In this document: one piece after another, positions 35,399-49,960 of the stretch
How positions within the stretch are numbered: the first letter of the stretch is position 1
Layout: the number at the start of each line of letters is the position of its first letter
From: Metopolophium dirhodum
Taxonomy: Eukaryota > Arthropoda > Insecta > Hemiptera > Aphididae
Length of the DNA stretch: 64,000 nucleotides
Assembly: GCF_019925205.1 (NCBI RefSeq)
Contig: NC_083564.1
Coordinates: forward strand, 10,359,491-10,423,490
Direction: 5' to 3'
The notes under the pieces: model-generated
The model's input: the letters and a program-made list of their open reading frames with translations, nothing else
Databases searched by the model: none
Told to the model about the DNA's origin: nothing
Translations under genes and position numbers: made by a program

Positions 35399-38300
35399 GT
35401 ACGTACCCATTACGATATCAATTAAATACCCAGATGATCTGATGATCCCAATAATCAGTATATATAAGTAGTGTCATCATTGTCCAATGTCCATTATTGC
35501 CATTTGCCATATTATACTCGTCGATCATATTTGTAATTTTTATATTTACGTATTATTCGTGTCCGTCGAGGTGTCCATTATTATTTATTACTGGTAGACA
35601 TTCGTAAATTGGTAGGTATATCTGAGTTTTCGCTTTTATTGCTAACCTATTCTTTTAATGTCTTTAAAGCAATTGTTTTCCATTTATAGTTCACTCACCC
35701 TTTCGATATGGTGAGGTGCGCAGTACTGCTCAAAACATTGAGGTTAACTCCTAACTTAAATGAAGCTATACAATATACATAAATACATAATATATGTTCA
35801 ACCACCGCGGGGTGCAGATCACCGCACGGTTGGGGATGGAGTTAAAAATATTTATTACCTACTATATTGGTATACTTAGGACAGTTATGAATACACTACA
35901 CATGCCATAGGCATACTAGTATTGTCAATAAGCAGAGAACGTAAAACTTTAAGGGTAAAAGCGCACCGCGCGCAACAAGTGTAGGTATGATATTTTAAGT
36001 GCACTACACGTGGATCTGTTTTGATCGGTTATATAAGTGTTTTATGTTTTTTATAGATACAGTGTTTGACACACCTTTGTGTTGTAATGTTTGTCCCAAA
36101 CACACAATACACATCATCATTATTTTTGTTCCTCAAAGTAAATCAGTAATTAATATCGTGTATCATAAGATATAGAATGTTCTTCAACGTATTATGTTTG
36201 TCTGTATCAGCCAACTTTACAGGGAGTGCATTTAGGAGTGTATTTAAAGTAATCCGCGAATGTTTCATTATTCATTATTAAGTAATCGAATTGACCACGC
36301 GTGGTTTCGGGACAAGAACAAGTTATAAATGTATAATAGTAATTATATTAGGTATATATTATATCAAGTGAAATTAAAAAAAATATATGTTGATATTTCT
36401 ATAGTAATTTGACTCGTTAAACTGCAGCAAGTTGCATGTTTTTGTACATGAATTTTTAAATATTATTATTATATTATATAAAAATGTAAACGTACTTGGT
36501 ATTAAAATACACTATTTGTCAACACAATCAAGGTTACAATAAAAAATTACACGTACCTAATGTTAGTAACGATTTGGTTATTAATTTGTCTGTAATTCTG
36601 TATATATCAAACATCTTGAAAATGTATTACGTAAATCAAAATACTATCCACGCATACGGAATGTGCCGCTGCTGGCAAAATTTAATTGAACTACAATCAA
36701 TAGCGGTTTTATAGTTTGAATAATTTGTTGTTATTTTCCGTTAGAAACTATATCTTTAGGGCTTAAAAACTAAACAATAGTAGGTCTAATAAAGAAAATA
36801 CCATACATTAATATAACTCCCTACCCGCGTATGCATTGCGTATAGGCGCATAGCTACTAAAATCGTTAGGTTCTAATGACGGTAGGTACCTACGTGAGTT
36901 ACGCAGTCAAATTATCAATACAATTAACCGTTATCAGACAGGTAAGATGAAGTTGGTCATTTACCTAGTCAAAAAGCGATCGCGATGACCGATAAGGAAT
37001 AGGCTTTGTATGCATTTGCATATTATTACTGGTCGATCGTACCGTATGCTAAGTAAGCACAAAATATTATGTTTTCAAGAAAGTGTAATAAAAAATACGA
37101 ATTCTTTTAGAGCATGTATTATGTGCATTGTTCATACTACAATTTTACAGTTTCTAGAGCATATTTTACAATTTTAAGCACATTCATATTTTACGGGAAA
37201 TCACACTATCTGAACCGAATTTTGGGTTCGATCACCGTAAAACCTTTAACTATAATAAGTAGTAGGTGCCTATATACTATACTGTTAAATAGCTTCATGC
37301 GCGGCGGCCTTGACAAGGCGAAATTGCACAGCTCGTTAAACTCTGCGGACCGTGACCCACACAAATCTGTTTATTCAAATTATTTGAGAAAAAACAAACT
37401 AAAAAAAAAATGGAATTTTTTTGGTTTACTCGATTCGTTTTCTGAATAAATATAAGGAAACATCACAGAAATCATGGGCGTAGTAAATTTTCAATGCGTA
37501 TAAAAATCACGTAATATTTTAGGGTTCATAAAAAATAAATATATTATTTTTGGAAGTTAGTAATGTTATTGTGCTGTAGGAGTTCTGTAATAGTTCGGTA
37601 GAACCAACTTTTTGCTTATCTCATATTCCCATTTGTACAAATTCATAATCCACAGTAATAATTGGTTAAGCACATTGTATATACATTGTTCTAGAAACGA
37701 CTAGCGATAGATATATCATATGGGTATTATAAAATATTATAGAGAAAAAGTATTCAATATAATAAAATATAATATAGGTAGGTATTATTGTTCTAAGTTC
37801 TTAATAAATCATTAATATAAATAATGTCTGATTATTTTGAATTTTGATATATTTGTTTTTTGCGTAAAGAATTATGGTGAGTAACTAATGACTAATATTA
37901 CATACGGTGATTAATAGTAGGTACAATAGGTTTTATTGTGACATGTGGTTTTAGATTACTATTGATATTACACTTAATTATTAATTGTTTGATGAATTTT
38001 TATGTCATTTTAACTCGTCGTCTTGTTACAATACGATATAATATGATAAAATATGGTATATCGTATAACTCGATATTATAATGGAAGTAATAAAATGTTA
38101 ATGTACATTTTTTACGTTTAAATGGGTACCTAGGTATATATAGGTAGGTACCTAGGTACGAAAAAATATACTTTATTGATAAACGAGATAAAATTCCGTC
38201 TGGTTCGTAATTGATTATTTTCAAAATATATGTCAAGCAGTCAAACTTATAGTTTCCTTTAATTTTAGGTCGTCTGTACTCAAAATCTTATATTTTTATA

Positions 38301-38799
38301 TAAATAAACCGATAGTTTGTGTATGTGTATTGTTGAAAGGTTGCGCGGTGCTCACTCGTCCAAAACCTCTTACACCATCTTCGATTCCTCTTTTATTGAT
38401 ATTTTGTAACTCTTTAAATATTATACAAAATTAGAATCACTAAACATAATATTATATTTGTTCGAATTTGTTCAAAAGCACCAATAAAGTCTAATATTCT
38501 ATAGTCTATACTTACAAACCTAACCAATGTCATACCCGTTCTAATGGCTGCAAATTAAGTTATAGATATGACATAGTACTATAATACTAAGATATACATT
38601 TTTCATTACATTATAATTATTTGTAAAACAATGTTTTTAGAAAAAAGTAATGTTTATCTCAATTTTTAAGTTTTTAATTTTTTGACTAAAAACATACATT
38701 TTTAATTTCATATCCAGAAACAGAATATTTTTCATAGTGTTTCGGTACATAAAAATCAAATTTCAAATGAGTAGTTAATTAGTTATAACTTATTAGTAT
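35399..38799. other. Start of the 22-kb intron, AT-rich
   Basis: No exon with convincing splice sites and family resemblance was seen. Open frames at 36496-36714 and 37114-37449 have no recognisable features and ordinary AT-rich composition. Confidence 0.4.
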
Positions 38800-38809
38800 T
38801 TGAATTTTA

Positions 38810-39430
38810 AAGTTTAGATGAGCGGAATAAAGTAGTATAAAGCACTTTTATTTTTTAATGATGCCTAAGCCTAGTCATTGTAGGTAGGTGCCCCATCAAT
38901 AATAATAAAAAAATATTGTTTTCGTCCCGATGACGCACGGCGTGTTTATTATATACGCCCTTAAGACGAACCACACGAATTCAATATTATATAACCAAGT
39001 TATCATTTTGTTTCATATAGTTTTTCCTCGTTAAAATTAATATTCTGTAGACGACGGTACGTGCCGGTCATTGTTCGTGTGTCAGTGTGACACCATTTGG
39101 GCACGAGCCTCTCACCGTTTTTTTTAAAAACCATTTTTTATTATAGTCCCGATTTACATTCTATTTCCTTCCATGTATAATATATATAATAAAGGATATG
39201 TAGGTGATTCGTAATGGTTATCGTCTTCGTGGTAACTACCAAGGTCCTCTTCGGACTAAATACTTAAGTATATTATTATTACCGTCAACGCGAGGAGCGA
39301 ATAACAAAAAGGGCGCACCATACACACGCTGTATATATAATACATTATCATAATAATATACACCTGTAGGTAACGGAGGCGACTGCAGCTGACTGAGGCG
39401 CGGTGTGTGCACTGTGCATTGTACATATAT
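38810..39430. other. Repeat half-copy and GC-richer intronic DNA
   Basis: AAAGTTTAGATGAGCGGA near 38810-38830 matches the foldback at 2717-2838. The stretch 38930-39130 and 39230-39420 is moderately CpG-rich. No exon was recognised. Confidence 0.3.
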
Positions 39431-39433
39431 ATT

Positions 39434-39540
39434 ATATATATACGCTATTCGATTACAATGGAATGGTGCGTGTGTATGCATATATATATATATATATATA
39501 CGCTATTTGATTACAATGGAATGGTATGTGTCGTACGTAC
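39434..39540. repeat. Tandem duplication around a (TA)n tract
   Basis: TACGCTATTCGATTACAATG and TACGCTATTTGATTACAATG recur about 59 bp apart, each preceded by TATATATA. The second copy follows a TA run at 39480-39499. Confidence 0.75.
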
Positions 39541-41688
39541 ATATGCACGACCGACACGAAAATTAAAAATTCTCATTACAAACCGTATAGTCTGTATACG
39601 CGATGTCAATGTCAACGTGAAACGGTGCTTATTGTGCCGGTGCGCGCCTACAAAAAATATAAACGAAAAGATGACAGCGTGCGCAACAAATATAATATAT
39701 TATTATTATTATTAATAATATTATATAGCACCTCTATAGTTCATATATACATCGACACATATAGTATAAGTGGTTATACGTGTTTCGACGTAGCGTATCA
39801 AAAACCCTGTGCTATTGTCGTGCTGGTATCGAATGCAACTAGGTATATAAGTCATAATAGTGAAGCTGTGTATGTTTGACGCCTGTGAACAATGGATAGA
39901 GTGATTTTTTTGGGCAGGGGGAATGCAGCACATCGGATATCCTCCCCTCTCCGACGCTTCACTCGGCCCGATCAGTATACAAAACAAAAAAGATGAAAGA
40001 GTCTATACTCATTATTTCGAAAAGTTGTAACTTTTTTGTAAATATTTTTATTACCTACATCGCAAAGCAAAATGTTTGAAAAAAAAAATTATAGTTTTGT
40101 AATTTTTTATCGTTTTTATTTTTTAAGTTTTTACTTTTTTGAATGGCAATGGATACATGTTTAACATTATATAATTTTGAAGAGTGAAGTAGAATGGCAC
40201 CGAGGAGACCCGGGAAATGTTATTTTACTACTCTACTTATCTTTACTTGTTATATTTTTAACTTAAAAAACCAACTCGTTTGACGAATATTCTGCTTCGG
40301 TATATGATATTAAAGATGTATTACGTACAAAAAGTAAAGACTTAAAAAACGATAACGATAAAAATTGTAAAAAATAAAAGGTAAGTACCTAACTATCTAC
40401 AACTATATCGATTTACCCATTTTATTTACCCATTTACACAACACGTTTTTTAAAACCATTTAACCATTATTCGTCTAAAAATTGAACATGAATAGATTAT
40501 TTAAGAAACTTATAGACTATAGTATTAGTAACTATGCCCCAAGTGAAGAAATTCAAAATAAATGTATAAATAAATTATTTTCGTCAAAATTAATTTCAAC
40601 AAGCCTCCTCAATCAGGTTATGACAATATCCTCAAATATCTAAATTTATGGTTCTTAAATATAAAAAATATGTATTATATGGATATGAATTTCCTATATA
40701 AATTACTGAACAATAACATTGACGATTTCTTCTTGCTTAGTTAAATTAATTTTATATAAAAAAAACATAACGTCCATGATTACTATCGTTTTTACATTCC
40801 ACAACTTCCAAAAATATATATGCTCACTCACTTATAAAATTTTGTTATATGATGCTAATACACTAGATAATATTATATATCTTTTTAAATGATAAACTTC
40901 ATTTTTTACCATAAAATTCATTAATATAATATTATGTAGATGTGATTTGATATCTGTCAAAATATATTGTTTTGTTCTATTTTGTATTATTAACTTAAGT
41001 TACTATTTCATATGTAATCTTCTAACTAATGTCATATTGTATACATCATTGTATCAAATCTGGACTACTGTCCGTTTTTTAATAAAAAAAATGAATAAAA
41101 TAACTTGTTTTCAAAAATTTAGTTTAGGTTTACATCAAATTATGTAAAATTATTATTTCCAATATATAGTGAGTGTAAATGGATCACTTTGTACGTAGCT
41201 AGAGTACATGTATGACATGTACACACGGTATGTGAGTGAGTCGACGTAAACAATAGGTTCAGTGTATATTTAGTACATGCGTTGGATACTTAGATGTATA
41301 CGTATTCAGCTAGAGATAGTGGTTTAGGCGCAAGTAAACAATCGACGGTCTGTGATTCAATTTCTAACTGCTACCTACAACTATCGTCGTTTTCGGCAGT
41401 TATACATGACTTTCGTTTTTTCTTGTTGGGAATAATGATTTTTATTTTCTTCGTAATAAATAATTTTACCCGGCTACAGAATGTGTGCATTTTGCATTGT
41501 TATACAAGTAAATCGTATGTATTATATTATAAACTTAATGGGTTTTTTTGGACATTCGATTGCGTTCGATGATAGATTTTTTGTGAAATGTTTGTAATAG
41601 TTCAACTCGAAGTGGAAATATTCTTTCCTAATATATTTTCCTCGTGTGTACGATGTGCTTAGTAGTTTGTGTCTACTTTATGATGTAT

Positions 41689-42027
41689 CAGTGTTTCTCA
41701 ATATTTTTAGCACTGTGGCCCAAATTTCCACATGGTTTTACAGGACAAAAAGTTTTTAAAGTTACTGGTCTATATTAATTTCTGTGATGGTCGCGGTAAT
41801 GGGAAAAACTGGTTGGTGAAAGTTCGATAATTTATTGGTTGTCGTATCGCGATATAGTCCTTATGACATACCGACAATATACGTTGTTCGAACAAACATG
41901 ATAATAGGAATGATATAATGATATGATGGTTTCCGAGTAATTTTCAGGGTTTGTAATACTTTAATTCTTTTAGTTTATGCAACTTAGAAACTTTAACTTC
42001 TCGCGTCTCAGAGTTTGAGAAACGCTG
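41689..42027. mobile_element. hAT-like MITE (339 bp)
   Basis: Starts CAGTGTTTCTCAA and ends with the complement of CAGCGTTTCTCAA (12 of 13 match). CAGTGTTTCTCAA-type ends are a common hAT signature. Flanking 8-mers do not match cleanly, so age or small deletions may have erased the duplication. Non-coding. Confidence 0.6.
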
Positions 42028-43170
42028 ATGACCGAACTTAAAATTTGCTAGGTATGCGTTACAAGGTAGATACCTAAAGGTAATTGCAAGTAACTCGATG
42101 GTCGATAGGTAGGTACAAGGTTTTACGCAATCTAGTTTGTTTTTGGAATCGATTTTAAATATAATATATATGCCCTACATTATGTAATTTTTATTAGATA
42201 GGTACTTATCATAAATTGGTGGCAGTATTTACATGGGCGTAACTAGGATTAAGTAGTTACAATGGCTAGAGTCTTAGACAATTATTAAGTTCAAAATAAG
42301 CTGTAGAGTCAAAAGGACACCTTTGGCATTAAAACATTTTTCTCAACAATATTAAATATAACCAATAAAATATGTAGTTACCAACTCATATATTTTTTAT
42401 TTTGCAGTAGGCACATGTCATGTCTTACAATATTATATACGCCTATATTTAGAAGTGAATACTTTTAAAATATCATTATCAATGATAATTTATCCACTAA
42501 TATACTATGGTACAATTACCTACCTATATAGCTTACCTAGTCAGTTTAGATAATAAACTAGTACCTATATGATCTATAGGTTTTATTGCCGACTTTTTAT
42601 ACCTGCAATGTAATATTTTGAAATGCGGAAAATTGGTAACTTTTTTTATCAAAGAGGTGCATTTTAAAATTTCATCATTTATAAGAACCAAATGTATTTT
42701 ATTAAAATATAATTTTTTTTTTGGTTATTGTCATATCACATTTTAATGAACAAATTGTACTTTAACACTGACCTCTGTGATTGGAACAGTCAGCCATTTA
42801 CTGACTTCAGCAAGCCAAGTCTGCTATGTAATTTAATTATATATATATGAGAATTTATCATTAATCTAATTATTTTTTATGTTTATTACCTATAGCTATA
42901 GATCACTAAGTATATTTTGTGACATAATGGACCGTTCGACCATTATGTACGTTTCGATATTACCTTCAATCTTCATACAAAAAAAAAAATAATAATGTTT
43001 GTGCGCTACAATTTTTTCTTCAACAATTGGAATAACCAATAATCCCTATAAACATCCAAATTATTAGTATGATATACCTATTATATATCTACATAATGTA
43101 TGCAACTATTAATTATTATAGGTACCTTCACATTAAAATATCAAATGTTTGGCAATGTTTTTTTTTAAAA

Positions 43171-43550
43171 ACCAGTACCCTCAATTGTCTATAAATATTT
43201 TTCCCTGGGTCAAAAGGCTTGAAAATTTAATAAATTTAATCAAAAATTATATTTATTTATATATATGCAATTTTTCTTTGTAGACATTTCAAGTTCAATT
43301 TTGGACGAAATTACATATTATTTAAACTAAGAATAATAATGTTAGTTATTTTGTTGCAATTCAAAAATATCATTGGTGGAGATTTAAAACTAACGTATAT
43401 TATACATTTTGTTACTCGATAATAGTAATACTTATAGAGATATATTATAGAGAATTAATGTACGTTAATAATTGTATATTATTGTGGGGGTTACAAGTGT
43501 TACAACATAATGGAAAACTTATGTTTTCTACGCCCCATAATAAAAAAAAG
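43171..43550 (+). repeat. Dispersed repeat fragment containing the left arm of a perfect inverted repeat
   Basis: AAGGCTTGAAAATTTAAT and following words match the interior of the dispersed repeat in plus orientation. Bases 43272-43541 are the exact reverse complement of 45153-45422. Confidence 0.7.
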
Positions 43551-45422
43551 TGTTCTTGAGAACCCCGTTGTTACCGTATATTTTAATATTTTACATTTGT
43601 TTCAATAACAATATTGGTTTTTTATCATTAATCTATTATTTACAAAGATATTTAAGAAAATATTAGATATTGTTTTACCTTGTGTTATTTTTAAATTAAT
43701 TTTATTAAAGAAATCTTCAAAACGGCGGAATAATAATTCATAAATAAATAATTAATCGATTTTTTAAAAAGTATTTTTTCATAAATAATACTTGTCGATT
43801 TAAGGAGCTCATCAATATGTGCGTGGAGAAGAAGAAAACTCAGTTATCTAGACTGGAATTTATAAATAAAACAATTATATTAAAAGCGAAAAAGAATAGG
43901 CATCACAAACAATAGCATTACTTTTTTATTTTATTGCTTATTCATGAAAAAATATTAATTTTTTTTTCAAATACCATTAAATAACAAATTATTACTACTC
44001 CATTGTGTTTATACAACAATGTTTTACTTCATATTTGCTTACTTACATTGTGTATACAATACAACATTATTTTTTATTATAATTGTTCAGTTCTCAAATA
44101 AAAAAATAATAAAATATATATATAAAAATGTATTTATAAATGTTATATCAAATATTTAAAAATTTAAATCACCCATCTAATTATATAAATTACACGATTC
44201 ATGAATATGAATAGTAATTAATATGATATATATTTGTCAATTTGTCATTTTATATTTGAATGGATATTTTTCTTATACACATTTTAGTTTTCAAAACTGC
44301 CCATAAGGGGTAAAATAATATGAATTTTTCGTGAGAAAGGTCTTAAGTTGATTATTGCAATATTCCAGTAAATTAACAAATGCATATTAATACATTATTA
44401 CGTCAACGAAGTATTTTTTGCAGGCGTACGCATTTCTTTAATATTTGAAGTTATAATTATTATAATTATCTTTAGTTCGTACTTCGTAAGCCGAACTTAA
44501 ATCAAATATTATTTTACAAAATCTATATTAAAAATGATGTCACTATGTACCAATTTAATGCTAACGTAATGTATATCAGGTAAATTGTATAATGACGAAT
44601 GTATACGTAATGTAAGGTCATGATAACGTAAGTCGTGGAGTAAATATCTATATTTGTATGTACCTATTGAAAGAAAATCTGAACATAATAATTATTTGTT
44701 TTAATACATTTTTACCTCTATTGGTACTTGTTTTTTTGAATAACTTTATATTTTATATTTTAAAGTGATGAATGTATTGCGAATCTTACAATAGTACATG
44801 TGGTTTTATGTTTAATTTTTGTATCAGTGGACGTCATGTGGATGTTGGAGTAGTAAAAATGCTTTAGTTTTCAACGTTGATGATGGACGGTGGTTTCTGC
44901 CTTTCTGATAGTAAATTGGATTTAGTTTGTACATTGGGAGGGTCAAAAAACTCACTGCACTTTTACCAAAATAATCAGGAAAAATTAAAAAATTTAGGGT
45001 AAAACTTAAATTTTTACGTAAAACCAGTTTTTGACAAAATAGTTTTGTTTTTTCGCTGTAGGTAATTCGAAAACAAATGACAGTAGACTTTAATTTTTTT
45101 TTATCTGTTTTTAGACATAATATAATTTTTATCTTTTTTTATACTTTTTTTAATTATGGGGCGTAGAAAACATAAGTTTTCCATTATGTTGTAACACTTG
45201 TAACCCCCACAATAATATACAATTATTAACGTACATTAATTCTCTATAATATATCTCTATAAGTATTACTATTATCGAGTAACAAAATGTATAATATACG
45301 TTAGTTTTAAATCTCCACCAATGATATTTTTGAATTGCAACAAAATAACTAACATTATTATTCTTAGTTTAAATAATATGTAATTTCGTCCAAAATTGAA
45401 CTTGAAATGTCTACAAAGAAAA
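43272..45422. repeat. Perfect 270-bp inverted repeat with 1611-bp spacer
   Basis: Comparing base by base, 43272-43541 and the reverse complement of 45153-45422 are identical and equal in length. Identity stops abruptly at both outer and inner ends. The arm is derived from the dispersed repeat family. Confidence 0.85.
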
Positions 45423-45622
45423 TTATTTATTATAATATATGAAATTTGTTTTTGTAATACTTAATTTAACCTCCGTATTCCTAATTCATGGAAAAATAAT
45501 ATGCAATATAATATGATTTATTAATGAATTTAAATTTAACACATCCATCACACAATGATCTGCACAATGACCTACATAATGATCAGGTAGGTACACTCGA
45601 CACCTATCATACAGCAAAGTGA
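44766..45622 (+). repeat. Dispersed repeat family, copy 7, with an inverted internal segment
   Basis: End A part (TGATGAATGTATTGCGAATC) at the left and end B part (TTTAACACATCCATCACACA, CATACAGCAAAGTG) at the right are both in plus orientation. The internal piece 45153-45422 runs opposite to the orientation expected from copy 2. Confidence 0.6.
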
Positions 45623-48600
45623 TTTTTCCAGTTCTTTTTAAGTTTGAAGTGTAAACTATAAACCATAACCATAAACTCGATTTCGTTTTAAATGCAGATA
45701 AATTAAGTATTGCGGTTATTTGGTTTTGAAAAGGTATGAAATGAAATTACTTTTTTTAATGATATTACATTATTAAATTTAGATCTGGCGTTCAGTGGTT
45801 GAATTTGTTTGTTAACGAAATTAGCATATTAAAATCAATTTGTACTTTTTAATGAGGTATTTTTTTTTATCTTAAATCGAAATTGAATTTTTGTTAAACG
45901 TACCTGTAAGTTGTAACCTTTGGATAATATTAAATTGTTCGTGTTTTAAATGATATCAACCATAGTATCATTGCCATTGTGACATTATAATGGTCTGGTT
46001 TATTATTCTGCGAAAGTTATTAAAATATGTAAACGAGTAAATCAAGTTCGATGACTTTTCTTTTGGTTATTTCCTGAATCAGAGAAGTTGTTCTTATAAC
46101 GATATAGGTACATAGGTACTATATATAATATATTAATATTATACTGTATTACAATACTAAACATGTTTATTTTAGTTACCCGTGTGGCCATGTAATATAC
46201 TAATATAATATGCATGGATTTCAAGCCGAATTTTTACGAGTTGTTAAATATTAGTAGGTATTCCGTTAGTGATTAATTGATTTCACGTTGATAAAATACA
46301 ATAAAATGGTAAAGTTATTACTAAGTTATTGAATTTATATTTAATTATTAATTATTGCTCATAAATTATAATCATACAAAACTTACATATTTATGATATT
46401 AATTTGTTTTTAGATTAAATTTACTAACTATGTAGTATTAGTTCCAAACACAATAAGACCCGTGCTAAAACAAATGTAGATAAATATAATGACGCACGTT
46501 GTTGCTTTTTTCAGAAAGTATTTATACTCTTTCATTATTGTTCTTGATATAGTTTTTAAAACATGAAACACAACCATGATCTAAAGTTAAATGTTCTAAA
46601 TCCATGTTTTCAAATGCCACAGCAATGATAAGTTTAGGTAATGCTATGGAAAGTGGTAACCGGTTTTTCATTTGAGAAACACATTTTTACGTTTATAGTG
46701 TCTTATACCTATCGATTATTCTCACAAGACACGTTAAAACTTGTAAAACGAGTATCATTAAAAAGTAAAAACTTAATTAATAATAATAATAATAATAACA
46801 ATAATAAAATACTCGTCTAAGATGTCATGAGTGCGCATCATCTACGCAGGTATAATATATATGCTGCATTGCTATGATAGACATGTAGTTTAAAAAACAT
46901 CAGCCAGGAAATATTTCGTACAAAAAACCGTGTCATGAACGAACACGTTGCCACACGTACTATTCATCTTCACGTCCCTGAATAAGGTTATGATTCGATT
47001 TCTCCGATAGACTCGAGATTATAATTATTCATAGAAGCCGTAAATCAACCTTGAGTGCATTGTATTATTTGTATATATTGTCACCAGTGATTAAATAAAT
47101 CATCTTACAATACTGATTGATTCGTTTAACAGTATGCCTAAACCCTTATTATCCCACAAAATATAAACTTTTAGGAAATTATTATTTTCTTTTTTTTTAC
47201 ATAATTTTAAAGCATTGCGAAACACATTATTGAAAGTTTTAAAATTTTTTGAACGACTATTCACCTTTTTAGTTGCAGAATTGTATTGTATTAGGTAGTT
47301 ATTATTATGAATTTTTGTTTTGCGTCTTAATGTACTCGCACCCAAATGGATGCTTCTAAATGTCCTTGCGCCAAAACGTTTGCGTCCATTTTTCCTTGTT
47401 CATTTTGTACATTGTACAAACAAGTTTTTCAAGTAATTACAAAGTATAGGCAGTGTGAAAATTTAAATACTAAAGCCAATACAATGTGTCGCTGTGCATA
47501 CATAATATGATCATTTAAAATATGAATTAACGTGAATAACCATGAATACAATATGTTATACGAATCTGTAAGCTTGCTCGACGAGATTGGTTTTAATTTC
47601 GCTATAGGTATAATAGAAAAAAAAACGATACCTACCAACAATATATTAAATTCTATATAATATGCATCGTATAAAATAAGTTATTGTACAGAACCTGTTG
47701 TTTTGAAGGTGTATAGAATAATTAATTATTTACAAATATTTTTATAACCTGAATATTTATCTATACAAATAAATGAAATTGAAGTGTTTGTCTGTTTGTC
47801 CGGGCTAATATTCGAAACAGCACATTACCTTACATGCTGATTGAGTGAAGTTGTGAAGTTATATATAATTTATTTACTAATTACTTGTCAATAACATATT
47901 TTAGTGTTGAATGGTTTTATTTCTGTATTCTGTGTAATAATACCAACACTTAAATTTAAACAATAAACTTTATAACTTTATAACTATTGTATAATTCTTT
48001 AGGTAATTGATATTCTTTAAAAAAAAACTGTACTTGGGGTTGGGTTTATATTACGTAAGTAATTTAGTTATTACTACTTGACTACTTGAGCAACTATAAA
48101 TTATATAATGAAACATCAAAATAATATATTTATATAATATCTTCTTATTCTAATAATAACTGTCATATTTTTAGGTAGGTAACTAACACTTTAATTTAAT
48201 ACTTCAATAAATTAAATAATGTTATCGTATTATGAAATATGACGTCGTGTTTATCATAAGATTTTTTTTCGGCAAAAATTGGTTATTATATATTTTTACT
48301 ATATAATATAAGCACTATAAAATATCAACATAATTTAAGTAAGTTTAAGGTTAAATTGTTTATGATATGTTTACTACGTTTTACTTTAAGATATGTTTTT
48401 GTACTCAAATTAGTTATAATATATTTTAATATTTTAGTTTTGAAATATTATAGTGATTTTTATAAACCATATGCAAGAGGAGTATTATACCAGTCACGTA
48501 TTGGATGATTAGCAGTTCACTTATATAGTTATATCCATAATATTTCGTTTATTCATATTTATTATCTACTTATTATTAAAACGAACAAATAATAATCAAG

Positions 48601-48989
48601 GTTTTGCGGATATATTATAACCACAGGACTGTAGTTATAATATACTGAGTGATAGGGAGAATGTGCATGTGAAATCAGATGGGATAGGATGTTACACGCG
48701 TTACGGTTTAACGAAGAATGAAGATTTATATTACTTTATATAATATCTTTCTGAAAACAGTGAAACTCATAATCCACGATGCTGGTGATGTGTAGAAGGT
48801 GACGTTGTGGGGCTAGGAACTAGGCCAAGGCAGCCAATCGTGAAGGACACTTGATTAAAATAAGGGTAGGTATTCTTGCGATCCAAAGGGGATGAGCCAC
48901 AGCGGGGAGGTGTCGATTATACACCGTGACCGCATCAATAATTTTTACCGTGTAGGTACACCCGCAGTTTCATATACGTCACGAATTAA
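45623..48989. other. AT-rich intron DNA
   Basis: Apart from the microsatellite, no exon or element with defined ends was seen. The minus-strand frame at 47100-47345 (SKNFKTFNNVFRNALKLCKK) has a faint retroelement look but cannot be assigned. Confidence 0.35.
46779..46807. repeat. (TAA)n microsatellite
   Basis: TAATAATAATAATAATAA followed by CAATAATAAA. Confidence 0.8.
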
Positions 48990-49348
48990 TAAGTAATAAC
49001 GTATTTACAGCCGTTCGTATAAAAGTATTTCGTCGTCGTCGACACGTGCTCATGCATTTATTATCGTCGCAAAATGTGTGTAAACAATCGTCACGTCGTG
49101 ATAATTGCGCACGCGCGACGCTCACGTCCTGCGGGGGGAGGCAAATACTTCCGCCATAATAACGAGGCTAGTACCGCGGTCTCTCTCGATATAGGTAGAC
49201 CTATATATTATTTTAATACTATTGTCGGCTTACTTATGTTATTTTGTCCACTCGGCTACCGGCGTTCGAGTGTCGGCGACAGGTTATAATATTATTTATC
49301 TGCGATGGTCACAATATTGCACGTCATCCGCGGAGTGTGCGCGTGTGC

Positions 49349-49380
<32 letters not shown>

Positions 49381-49960
49381 TATAATCATTATAACAGAGT
49401 TAGTGTACCAGTGTCGCATCGATCCTCCACTCGGTTTGTTGGCTTTCCGTGCACTTCAGCTCTCGTTGAACTATGCCGAACATATTATATTATTATAATT
49501 CCCGCGGTGTTGCGGCCTCACAAAACATTTTACCAATTTAAAATTTTTTTTGTCGGGTTATTGAAGCCTTAGTTTCGTTTTTACATCATAATTGGATCAT
49601 CGGGGAACGAGCGGTGCTAGCTGATGTTGAGACATATCTGTATCAAGATGATAACGTGATTTATACGTCGGATGTGCCGCGGAGAGAAGAGAGAGCGGAG
49701 GTCTACTGAACATGTGTTCGTCGTCGCTGACGGCGGCCATCCGCCGAAAGTTCGCAGCATTAGACATCGCGACCGTAATAGTGCGAAATCGAATTTTGGT
49801 GTGTATGTAATAATATGCATATTGCATACAAAAATTTATTATAATATATGCATTATGCGTTATATCGATGTGACCTCACCAATGACGCGTTAAAAATGTT
49901 TTGACGCGATCGGGTTTACTACTTCCCGTTACGCCGAAGTCTCCCCCCACCGACCGCTAT
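48990..49960 (+). promoter_or_regulatory. CpG-rich island inside the large intron, possible alternative promoter
   Basis: Dense CpG words (CGTCGTCGTCGACACGTG near 49031-49048, GCGCACGCGCGACGC near 49105) against AT-rich surroundings, with an E-box CACGTG at 49043-49048. An (AAT)n run lies at 49350-49382. Several open frames overlap here in different phases, as expected for low-stop GC-rich DNA, so none is called coding. Confidence 0.3.
49350..49382. repeat. (TAA)n microsatellite
   Basis: Ten or so uninterrupted TAA units. Confidence 0.9.

Noticed and set aside
34915..35410. Several long open frames on both strands over the GC-rich exon
   Set aside because: High GC lowers stop-codon frequency in all frames. 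Only the plus frame bounded by good splice sites is kept.
38115..38162. Regulatory palindromes TAGGTACCTA
   Set aside because: The TAGGTA/TACCTA word is a genome-wide simple repeat here and occurs at many places in the window.
41294..41572. 92-residue plus-strand frame with a hydrophobic stretch
   Set aside because: No splice context, homology or composition bias supports it. The Phe/Ile run follows from AT-rich DNA.
47100..47345. 81-residue minus-strand frame resembling a retroelement tail
   Set aside because: The resemblance is too weak to assign.
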